42,347 bases of DNA from a virus: positions 1 to 42,347 of IMG/VR virus record IMGVR_UViG_3300008267_000295. One strand, given 5' to 3'. A program made the translations under genes and the position numbers. The notes under the pieces were generated by a model that searched no databases, was not told the DNA's origin, and was given only the letters and a program-made list of their open reading frames with translations. This document shows positions 22,780 through 32,100 of the stretch, piece by piece; within the stretch, counting starts at the first letter, position 1, and every line of letters begins with the position of its first letter.

Positions 22780-25415
22780 GGTGTAACTGATGGGGTTACA
22801 CTTGGTATAACTGATGATGATGATGGTGTTCTTGAAGGTGTAACAGAAGGTGTTCTTGAAGGTGTAACGCTTGATGTTACGGAACTTGTAGGTGCCGGTG
22901 TAGTTGAACTAGATGGTGTTACACTTGGACTTAATGATGGAGTTACACTTGGTGTAACGGAACTAGTTGGTGCTGGTGTTAATGAACTTGATGGTGTAAC
23001 ACTTGGTGTAACTGAACTTGTAGGTACTGGTGTTAATGAACTAGTTGGTGTAACACTTGGTGTTAATGATGGTGTAACGGAACTTGTAGGTACTGGTGTT
23101 AATGAACTTGATGGTGTAACTGATGGGGTTCTACTTGGTGTGACACTAGGAGTTACGGAACTAGTGGGACTTAATGATGGTGTAACACTTGGTGTAACAC
23201 TCGGAGTTAATGAACTAGTTGGTGTAACACTTGGTGTAACGGAACTTGTAGGTGCCGGTGTGGTTGAACTAGTCGGTGTAACACTCGGACTTAATGATGG
23301 TGTAACACTCGGAGTTAATGAACTAGTTGGTGTAACAGAAGGTGTTAATGAAGGTGTGATGCTCGGTGTAACAGATGATGTTGGTGTAACAGAAGGTGTT
23401 CTACTTGGTGTAACACTCGGAGTTAATGAACTAGTTGGTGTAACAGAAGGTGTTAATGAAGGTGTGATGCTCGGTGTAACAGATGATGTTGGTGTAACAG
23501 AAGGTGTTCTACTTGGTGGATGCAGTTACAGATGGTGTAACACTTGGTGTAACTGATGGTGTAACGGAACTAGTAGGTACTGGTGTTAATGAACTAGTTG
23601 GCGTTAATGATGGTGTAACACTTGGTGTTACGCTAGATGTAACTGATGGTGTAACGGAACTTGTTGGTGTAACACTTGGACTTAATGATGGTGTAACTGA
23701 TGGTGTAACGGAACTAGTAGGTACTGGTGTTAATGAACTAGTTGGCGTTAATGATGGTGTAACTGAGGGTGTAACTGAAGGTGTAACAGATGATGTTGGT
23801 GTAACACTTGGTGTTACGGAACTTGTAGATGCGGGCGTAGTTGAACTTGTTGGTGTTAATGATGGTGTAACTGAACTTGTTGGTGTAACACTTGGACTTA
23901 ATGATGGTGTAACTGATGGTGTAACACTCGGTGTGACAGAACTAGTTGGGGTTACTGATGGTGTTATCGATGGAGTTACTGATGATGTAACTGAACTAGT
24001 TGGTGTAACAGATGGGGTTAATGAACTAGTCGGTGCTGGTGTGGTTGAACTAGTCGGTGTTAGTGACGGTGTAACGCTAGATGTGACACTCGGAGTTAAT
24101 GAACTAGATGGTGTTACACTAGGACTTAATGACGGAGTTACAGATGGAGTTACAGAACTTGTTGGTGTAACTGATGGGGTTTCTCCCGGTGTTAATGATG
24201 GTGTAACACTTGGACTTAATGATGGTGTAACTGAAGGTGTGACACTAGCAGTTAATGATGGTGTTACACTTGGTGTAACGGAACTAGTTGGTGTAACCGA
24301 AGGACTTAATGTTGATGTGACACTTGGTGTTATAGAAGGAGTAACTGAACTTGTTGTTGATGGTGTTACAGATGATGTGACACTTGGTGTAACTGAAGGT
24401 GTGACTGAACTTGTTGGCGTAACTGAAGGTGTTTCTCCCGGTGTTAATGATGGTGTTTCACTTGGTGTAACTGATGGTGTAACACTTGGACTTAACGATG
24501 GCGTAACTGAAGGTGTAACAGATGGAGTTAATGAACTAGTTGGTGTAACTGATGGAGTTAATGATGCAGTTACAGATGGTGTAACAGATGGAGTTAATGA
24601 ACTAGTTGGTGTGATGGATGGTGTAACACTTGCAGTTACCGATGGAGTTTCGCTCGGTGTAACAGATGGTGTAACAGATGGTGTTTCTCCCGGTGTTAAT
24701 GATGGTGTAACAGATGGACTTAATGATGGTGTGACACTTGGAGTTTCACTTGGTGTAACAGATGGAGTTAATGATGCAGTTACAGATGGCGTAACTGAAG
24801 GTGTTTCTCCCGGTGTTAATGATGGTGTTTCACTTGGTGTAACTGATGATGTAACTGAAGGTGTAACAGATGGAGTTAATGATGCAGTTACAGATGGTGT
24901 AACTGAAGGGGTTAATGAACTAGTTGGTGTAACTGATGGTGTGATACTCGGAGTTACAGAACTTGTAGGTACCGGTGTAGTTGAACTAGTCGGTGTAACT
25001 GATGGTGTTTCGCTCGGTGTAACAGATGGGGAAACAGAACTAGTTGGTGTAACAGATGGAGTTTCGCTCGGTGTAACACTTGGAGTTTCGCTCGGTGTAA
25101 CACTTGGCGTAACACTTGCGGTTACTGATGGTGTTTCTCCCGGTGTTACTGATGGTGTTTCTCCCGGTGTTAATGATGGTGTGACACTTGGTGTTAATGA
25201 TGGTGTGACACTTGGTGTTAATGATGGTGTGACACTTGGTGTAACAGATGGAGTTAATGATGGAGTTTCGCTCGGTGTAACACTTGGAGTTTCGCTTGGT
25301 GTAACAGATGGAGTTAATGATGGAGTTTCGCTCGGTGTAACACTTGGAGTTTCGCTCGGTGTAACAGATGGAGTTAATGTTCTAGTGGGTGTGGCTGTTG
25401 GTGTTACACTCGGAC
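22780..25415. repeat. Thr-Pro-Ser repeat tract of the second fibre gene
   Basis: About 2.6 kb of 12-bp-period units code, on the minus strand, for [25 protein letters not shown] and PTSSTTPAPTSS. Acidic SETPS/GETPS units are frequent and Arg units are rare. A shorter tract of the same kind lies at about 25637-25990 and another at about 26235-26540, separated by Cys-containing domains. The tract crosses the frameshift at about 23,518. Confidence 0.9.
23299..23514. repeat. Perfect 108-bp tandem duplication ending at a frameshift
   Basis: The bases 23299-23406 recur exactly as 23407-23514, and the match continues four more bases (GGTG) to 23518. The next expected bases (TAACA in the consensus GGTGTAACAGATG) are missing. 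The frame changes at this point. Confidence 0.85.
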
Positions 25416-27201
25416 ACAAACAACTTGGTTGATTACAAATATCCTCCACAACTTGACCTTGTGATACTATGTACGCATCAGGACTATTTAAACTTACTTG
25501 GTCAATATAGTAACAATTTTCTTCAAAAATAAATCCACCGTCTTGAACAATATTAACACCAGATGCAACCGCAACTGTTATTTGGTCAGAACCATCACAA
25601 CAATTAATAAATAAAAAATTATTGTAAACAGTTGACGGTGTTGGTGTAACTGAACTAGTCGGTGTAACAGTAGGACTTAATGACGGAGTTACAGATGGTG
25701 TTTCTCCCGGTGTTAATGATGGTGTTTCACTTGGTGTAACAGATGGTGTAACGGAACTAGTTGGTGTAACAGATGGTGTTTCTCCCGGTGTTAATGATGG
25801 TGTAACAGATGGTGTAACGGAACTAGTTGGTGTAACAGATGGTGTTTCTCCCGGTGTTAATGATGGTGTAACAGATGGGGAAACAGATGGTATTAACGAA
25901 ACAGAAACACTAGGTGTAGTTGTTATCGATGGTGTTATACTTGGGGTTACCGAACTAGTTGGTGTGGTTGTTGGTGTGGTTGTTGGTGTGGTACCAGGTG
26001 TTATAGTATCAACAACAAAGTTGAATACATTATTACAAGTACCTGTACTTTGTATTGTTCCACCCGTTATTGGTGCACATATGGTTGTTGTATATCCCGT
26101 TAATAATTGACTTAACGTTATACCAGTATTAATTAATATTGTTGACCCACCTGAAGTTGTTCCTGATAAGTCAAATGGACCCGCTTGAGTTAAATTATAT
26201 ACACTTTGTAGTGTAAAAATATATGTTGAACAACCCGGACTAACACTTGGAGTTGGGGTTATTGATGGTGATATACTTGGGGTTGGGGTAACTGATGAGG
26301 TTGTTGTAACACTAACAGATGGTGAAACTAAAGTCGAACTTGACGGTGTTGGAGTTAAAGAATTTGTGGGTGTAACTGATGGTGTAACAGAACTACTTGG
26401 TGTAATTGATGGTGTTACAGAATTTGTTGGGGTAATACTTGGTGTAATTGATGGTGTAACAGAACTTGTTCGAGTAACACTCGGTGTAACAGATGGTGTT
26501 CTACTTGATGTTGGAGTTGGGGTTGGAGTAACACTCGGACAAATAGATGTACATGGTGTACCAACATATACCGAAATACCATTATTTGGTAAAGAATAAT
26601 CAACACAAACACCTAAATATAAAGTTGTTCCAGATTGATAAATTCCACAACAATCGTAATAATCCCAACTTGTATTATCTGTTAAACCAGTATAACATAT
26701 TTTTGGTGTTGTTGATGGAGTGGGGGTTGGGGTTAAGGTGGGGGTTGGACTTGGACCTAATTGACATTCTGCACAATCATCAAAATATAAACCATTATTA
26801 ATTAGGTCTGAGACTGTAAAATTTTGTGTAGTTGTCCCTGTTCCGACTTCAAAATTTGTTGTGTATTCATAACAAATACCGTTAAAAGAAATCGTTGCTC
26901 CCGTGTTTGCAAAATAATCCCAAATTTCTCCATTTGGAAACGAAAATCTTTCAATTAATGATGGGTCATTACAATCAGTAAATTCCCACGTATTGTAATC
27001 AGCAATACATTCACCACAATCATCATAACCTGTAATCATCACAGTACCTGTTGGTCCTGAACCAACTGAACCTGTGGATTCCCAACATTTATAATCGGCA
27101 AAAATCGCCCTACCCGTTGTAACTATTGATGTGTCTACATCAAAGTCTTGAAATATTGTTGGATTTGAACAGAGTCTAAAAGTAATTGTTTGTATTGCCA
27201 T
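23509..27201 (-). CDS. N-terminal part of the second large Thr-Pro-Ser fibre, 1230 aa
   Basis: The start is MAIQTITFRLCSNPTIF. The first ~150 residues pair with those of the 1180-aa fibre (CWESTGSVGSGPTGT, then NTWEFTDC, then FANTGATISFNGICYEY), so the two proteins probably share an attachment or assembly domain. A Thr-Pro linker, a YDCCGIYQSGTTLYLG domain, a repeat tract, an STYIFTLQSVYNLTQAGPF domain, another repeat tract, an INCCDGSDQITVAVASG domain, and a long repeat tract follow. The ORF ends VTASTK at 23509 only because five bases are missing near 23,518; the other frame continues into 21546-22763. It is most likely a virion fibre or adhesin. A TATTTATA element lies 19 bases upstream of the ATG. 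Confidence 0.78.
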   Translation of the reverse strand: MAIQTITFRLCSNPTIFQDFDVDTSIVTTGRAIFADYKCWESTGSVGSGPTGTVMITGYDDCGECIADYNTWEFTDCNDPSLIERFSFPNGEIWDYFANTGATISFNGICYEYTTNFEVGTGTTTQNFTVSDLINNGLYFDDCAECQLGPSPTPTLTPTPTPSTTPKICYTGLTDNTSWDYYDCCGIYQSGTTLYLGVCVDYSLPNNGISVYVGTPCTSICPSVTPTPTPTSSRTPSVTPSVTRTSSVTPSITPSITPTNSVTPSITPSSSVTPSVTPTNSLTPTPSSSTLVSPSVSVTTTSSVTPTPSISPSITPTPSVSPGCSTYIFTLQSVYNLTQAGPFDLSGTTSGGSTILINTGITLSQLLTGYTTTICAPITGGTIQSTGTCNNVFNFVVDTITPGTTPTTTPTTTPTSSVTPSITPSITTTPSVSVSLIPSVSPSVTPSLTPGETPSVTPTSSVTPSVTPSLTPGETPSVTPTSSVTPSVTPSETPSLTPGETPSVTPSLSPTVTPTSSVTPTPSTVYNNFLFINCCDGSDQITVAVASGVNIVQDGGFIFEENCYYIDQVSLNSPDAYIVSQGQVVEDICNQPSCLCPSVTPTATPTRTLTPSVTPSETPSVTPSETPSLTPSVTPSETPSVTPSETPSLTPSVTPSVTPSLTPSVTPSLTPSVTPSLTPGETPSVTPGETPSVTASVTPSVTPSETPSVTPSETPSVTPTSSVSPSVTPSETPSVTPTSSTTPVPTSSVTPSITPSVTPTSSLTPSVTPSVTASLTPSVTPSVTSSVTPSETPSLTPGETPSVTPSVTASLTPSVTPSETPSVTPSLSPSVTPSLTPGETPSVTPSVTPSETPSVTASVTPSITPTSSLTPSVTPSVTASLTPSVTPTSSLTPSVTPSVTPSLSPSVTPSVTPSETPSLTPGETPSVTPTSSVTPSVTPSVTSSVTPSTTSSVTPSITPSVTSTLSPSVTPTSSVTPSVTPSLTASVTPSVTPSLSPSVTPSLTPGETPSVTPTSSVTPSVTPSLSPSVTPSSSLTPSVTSSVTPSLTPTSSTTPAPTSSLTPSVTPTSSVTSSVTPSITPSVTPTSSVTPSVTPSVTPSLSPSVTPTSSVTPSLTPTSSTTPASTSSVTPSVTPTSSVTPSVTPSVTPSLTPTSSLTPVPTSSVTPSVTPSLSPSVTPTSSVTPSVTSSVTPSVTPSLTPTSSLTPVPTSSVTPSVTPSVTPSVTASTK

Positions 27202-27220
27202 TTATTATTATTATTCTTTC

Positions 27221-27228
27221 TATAAATA
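27221..27228 (-). promoter_or_regulatory. TATTTATA element upstream of the second fibre gene
   Basis: The minus strand reads GTATTTATAGAAAG in the 47-base gap between the giant fibre stop and the ATG at 27201. It is the only AT-rich element of note in that gap. Confidence 0.35.
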
Positions 27229-27248
27229 CCTAAATCATTATTTTATAA

Positions 27249-29141
27249 TTAACACATGGTACCACAATTACATGTATATGTTCCACTACAACATGGTCCA
27301 GTTGAGGTAGCGGTTGAAAAGTTTGCTGGTACTAAATTTCCACCTTGGTATATTAATATACCAATCACCCTAGATATACAAAAATTTGTAATTCCCGGTG
27401 AAGCTAATGTTTCAATTCCAAAAAGACCATCACAACATTGGTAGTAAAAATAAACGAGTCCACCATCTGCCGCATTTATATCATCAATTGAAATATCCAC
27501 CTGCGTACATTGACATTCACCACAAGGACCCATTTTTGTTATACCACCAAAGAATGGTCCACCCACAACAACCGGGTTGGTACATGCACATAGAGTTAAT
27601 GTATTCGTATTTAACCAATAATTTACATCATTTAATGATTGAGCAAAACCATTACAGTCAGTGTAGTTAACAGTATGTGTTGGGTCTAAACCATCTATCA
27701 CATATTCACTACATGAACATGGTGATGGTGATGGAGTTGGAGTTGGTGATGGTGTTCTTGTTGGTGTTACCGATGCTCCCCCACCCGCACTTGTTGGTGA
27801 TGGTGTTCTTGTTGGTGTAACGCTCGGAGTTCTTGAAGGTGTAACACTTGGAGTTCTTGAAGGTGTAACACTTGGAGTTCTTGAAGGTGTCGGTGTAACT
27901 GACCTAGTTGGTGTTGGTGAAGGAGATGGACATGGATAGAAAGATTGACACTCAGGACAATCACCAAATGGACCAAATGTCACAACTCCAGCATTTCCTG
28001 ATGCTGGGCCAACATATGAAGTTACTTCATAACAACATCCACCTACTGACACAAATTCACCAACAAGTGAACTTGGAACAAAACCACTATCACACCCAAA
28101 TTGAATTGTTTGTATACCACTTGTCCCACAACAAAGGTCGCACGGTTCCATTGTATATGAATATGCCGGACATGGGTTACTTAACTTACATGTTGCACAG
28201 TTATCGGGACTAAATGAGTTAGAATCGATATATCCATCCGCACCCGTGAAATTAGGTGAACCGTATATTGCAGTATAACCTTCAATAAAATAACAACAAC
28301 CACCTATAACAACAGTCCACCCACCTCTTGATGCTGCTTGTAACCATACCAATGATGTGGTTACACTTAAAAATTGTGAATTTGAATATAAACCACCTCC
28401 ATCACAACATGGTAAAAGGTAAACATAACCAATTGCCATCGATGGAGAAGGTGTTGGTGTTCTTGTTGGTGTTACACTTGGTGTTAATGACGGTGTTTGT
28501 GTGACACTCGGAGTTCTTGATGGTGTGACACTTGGTGTTCTTGATGCTGATGGAGTAACACTTGCGGTTCTACTTGGAGTAACACTTGCGGTTCTACTTG
28601 GTGTTACTGATGGTGTTCTTGTTGGTGTTGGGGTCATTGATGATGTTGGTGTTGGTGTTACTGATGGACAGAAAACCAATGATTCCGAAATACAATCTTG
28701 ACATGTTCCATTATATAGGTTAGTAATAGTACCACCCGGACCTCCGAAAGATACTAATGTACCACACTGAAGAACATCAGGTAGATAAAATACCTGTCCT
28801 ATTATTGAACCGATAGGTACTCTACCAAAATAACTGGTAGTTACACCCGGACAACATGATTGAAATATCGCGTTTTGATATTGTGGACTTGGTGATGGTG
28901 TTATAGATTGTGTAGGAGTTACTGACCTTGATGGTGTAACTGATGCTGTTAAACTTGGTGTAACACTTGGTGTAACACTTGGTGTAACAGTTCTTGATGG
29001 TGTTATAGATGGTGTAACAGAACTAGTAGGAGTTACTGACCTTGATGGTGTAACTGATGCTGTTAAACTTGGTGTAACACTTGGTGTAACACTTGGTGTA
29101 ACAGTTCTTGATGGTGTTATAGATGGTGTTTGGTGTAACAC
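27249..29141 (-). CDS. C-terminal globular domains of the giant fibre (frame-shifted from the repeat ORF)
   Basis: Here 630 aa begin at a chance start ([11 protein letters not shown]) created by a shift at about 29,129; the natural upstream sequence is the giant repeat frame. In order come ~80 residues of repeats, an [20 protein letters not shown] domain, a linker rich in [11 protein letters not shown], a double CC module beginning [16 protein letters not shown] (Met codon at 28437-28439, internal), a linker, a [20 protein letters not shown] module, and a final [19 protein letters not shown] module ending CNCGTMC. The modules match those at the C-terminus of the second fibre, so the giant protein carries the same kind of head. 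Two linked genes split here by real evolution are possible but less likely. Confidence 0.75.
   Translation of the reverse strand: MLHQTPSITPSRTVTPSVTPSVTPSLTASVTPSRSVTPTSSVTPSITPSRTVTPSVTPSVTPSLTASVTPSRSVTPTQSITPSPSPQYQNAIFQSCCPGVTTSYFGRVPIGSIIGQVFYLPDVLQCGTLVSFGGPGGTITNLYNGTCQDCISESLVFCPSVTPTPTSSMTPTPTRTPSVTPSRTASVTPSRTASVTPSASRTPSVTPSRTPSVTQTPSLTPSVTPTRTPTPSPSMAIGYVYLLPCCDGGGLYSNSQFLSVTTSLVWLQAASRGGWTVVIGGCCYFIEGYTAIYGSPNFTGADGYIDSNSFSPDNCATCKLSNPCPAYSYTMEPCDLCCGTSGIQTIQFGCDSGFVPSSLVGEFVSVGGCCYEVTSYVGPASGNAGVVTFGPFGDCPECQSFYPCPSPSPTPTRSVTPTPSRTPSVTPSRTPSVTPSRTPSVTPTRTPSPTSAGGGASVTPTRTPSPTPTPSPSPCSCSEYVIDGLDPTHTVNYTDCNGFAQSLNDVNYWLNTNTLTLCACTNPVVVGGPFFGGITKMGPCGECQCTQVDISIDDINAADGGLVYFYYQCCDGLFGIETLASPGITNFCISRVIGILIYQGGNLVPANFSTATSTGPCCSGTYTCNCGTMC
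28912..29129. repeat. Perfect tandem duplication (114-bp period) ending at a frameshift
   Basis: The 104 bases 28912-29015 recur exactly at 29026-29129 with a 10-base spacer, and a partial third copy begins at 29130. At the 29129/29130 junction the consensus GGTGTAACACTTGG has lost AACAC and reads GGTGTTTGG, which moves the repeat frame by one. Confidence 0.85.
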
Positions 29142-32100
29142 TTGGTGTAACAGTTCTTGATGGTGTTATAGATGGTGTAACAGATGATGTTGAGGTAATT
29201 GATGGTGTTATAGATGGTGTGATACTTGGAGTTCTACTTGGTGTAACTGATGGTGTAACTGATGATGTTGGTGTTATACTTGGAGTTACTGATGGTGTTC
29301 TTGACGGTGTAACTGATGGTGTAACTGATGATGTGGGAGTAATTGAAGGTGTAACCGAAGGGGTGACTGATGATGTTGGTGTAATTGATGGTGTTATACT
29401 TGGTGTAACACTTGCGGTTCTACTTGGTGTAACAGATGGGGTTACGGAACTGGTAGGTGTTATACTTGGAGTTACTGATGGTGTAACACTTGATGTTGGT
29501 GTTATAGAAGGTGTTATTGATGGTGTAACACTCGCAGTTCTTGAAGGAGTTATTGATGGGGTTACGGAACTGGTAGGTGTTATACTTGGAGTTACTGAAG
29601 GAGTTCTACTTGGGGTAATTGAAGGTGTTACCGATGATGTTGGAGTTACTGATGGTGTTATAGATGGAGTAACACTTGATGTTGGTGTAATAGAAGGTGT
29701 TACAGATGGGGTCACCGACGCTGTTCTTGACGGTGTTATACTTGGTGTTACACTAGATGTTGGTGTTATACTTGGAGTTACTGATGGTGTTCTTGACGGT
29801 GTAACTGACGGTGTAACTGATGATGATGGTGTAACCGATGGTGTAACTGACGGTGTAACTGATGATGTTGGTGTAATAGAAGGTGTTATTGATGGTGTAA
29901 CACTCGCAGTTCTTGAAGGAGTTATACTTGGTGTCACTGATGATGTAGGTGTTATAGAAGGAGTAACACTTGCAGTTCTACTTGGTGTTATAGAAGGAGT
30001 TACGCTTGATGTTGGTGTAACTGATGGTGTTATAGATGGAGTAACAGAACTTGTCGGTGTAATTGATGGTGTTATACTTGGTGTAACACTCGGTGTAATT
30101 GATGGTGTGATAGAAGGTGTTACTGATGATGTAGGCGTTATACTTGGAGTAACACTTGCAGTCCTACTTGGGGTAATTGAAGGAGTTACAGAACTGGTAG
30201 GTGTAATAGACGGTGTAACACTTGGGGTAACAGAACTAGTTGGTGTCACCGATGGTGTTCTTGATGGTGTTACCGATGGTGTTACAGAACTAGTTGGTGT
30301 AATAGAAGGTGTTATTGATGCTGTTCTACTTGGAGTTACCGATGCGGTAAGTGATGGTGTAACACTTGATGTTGGTGTAATAGAAGGTGTTACTGATGCG
30401 GTTCTACTTGGTGTAATAGATGGTGTTACAGAACTAGTTGGTGTAATAGAAGGTGTAACTGATGGTGTTACAGAACTAGTTGGTGTAATTGACGGTGTAA
30501 CCGATGGTGTTACAGATGCAGTTCTACTTGGTGTAACTGAAGGTGTAACTGACGCTGTTGGTGTAACTGAAGGTGTAACTGAAGGTGTAACTGACGCTGT
30601 TCTTGAAGGAGTTACACTTGGTGTTATAGAACTAGATGGTGTTACTGAACTTGTTGGTGTAACCGATGGTGTTATTGATGGTGTAACCGAAGGAGTAACT
30701 GAACTTGTTGGTGTAACCGATGGTGTTATTGATGGTGTAACCGATGGAGTAACAGAACTTGTTGGTGTAACCGATGGTGTTCTACTTGGTGTAACCGAAG
30801 GAGTAACAGAACTTGTTGGAGTTACCGAAGGGGTTACCGAAGGGGTTATACTTGCTGTTCTTGAAGGAGTTATACTTGGAGTTACAGATGATGTTGGTGT
30901 AATAGAAGGTGTAACACTTGCAGTTCTACTCGGAGTAATACTTGGAGTTATAGAACTAGTTGGTGTTACTGACGGAGTTCTACTTGGTGTAATTGACGGT
31001 GTAACACTAGATGTTGGCGTAATTGATGGGGTTACTGATGGAGTAACACTTGGTGTAACTGAACTTGTTGGTGTGATAGATGGTGTAACTGATGGTGTAA
31101 TTGAAGGAGTTACGCTTGATGTTGATGTAACTGACGGTGTTATTGATGGTGTGACACTCGCAGTTCTTGAAGGAGTTATACTTGGAGTAACTGAACTTGT
31201 AGGAGTTACCGAAGGAGTAATTGACGGTGTTACCGAAGGAGTAATTGACGGTGTAATTGATGATGTTGGGGTAATTGACGGTGTAACCGAAGGTGTTACA
31301 GAACTTGTTGGAGTTACCGATGGTGTGACACTTGGTGTTACACTTGCAGTTCTACTTGGTGTCACTGATGGGGTTACTGATGATGTTGGTGTAATTGACG
31401 GAGTTACCGATGCTGTAACACTTGGTGTAACTGATGGTGTAACGGAACTAGTTGGTGTTACTGAAGGTGTAATTGATGGTGTTACCGATGGTGTAACAGA
31501 ACTTGTTGGGGTAATTGATGGTGTAATTGATGGCGTTCTTGTTGGTGTTACGGATGGTGTAATTGATGGTGTAACAGAACTAGTTGGAGTTACAGATGGT
31601 GTAACACTTGGGGTTACACTTGGTGTAACAGATGGTGTTACAGAACTAGTTGGGGTTACAGATGCCGTTACCGATGGAGTTACAGAACTAGTTGGTGTTA
31701 TTGAAGGTGTGACACTTGGAGTTCTACTCGGTGTTATAGAAGGTGTTACCGATGGTGTAACGGAACTAGTTGGTGTAATAGATGGTGTAACTGATGCGGT
31801 GACAGATGGAGTTATACTTGGCGTAACAGAGCTGGTGGGTGTGATTGATGGTGTAACACTTGGTGTGACACTCGATGTTGGTGTAATTGACGGTGTAACC
31901 GATGGTGTAACTGATGCTGTTCTACTTGGTGTAACTGAAGGTGTAACTGATGCGGTTCTACTTGGTGTAATGGATGGTGTAACTGATGCTGTGGGAGTTA
32001 TTGACGGTGTAACCGATGGGGTAACAGAACTAGTTGGTGTTATACTTGGAGTTACAGATGCGGTCACCGATGGTGTTACAGAACTTGTTGGTGTGATGGA

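Noticed and set aside
23140-25432. Plus-strand open frames over the second fibre's repeat tract
   Set aside because: They have the same shadow effect; their ends coincide with the edges of the repeat tract and there are no non-repeat domains in those frames.
29023-29129. Real C-terminus of the giant protein as [18 protein letters not shown] and onward
   Set aside because: These residues appear only after the 5-bp loss and are the same repeat DNA read out of phase. The in-phase frame continues to proper Cys-rich domains.
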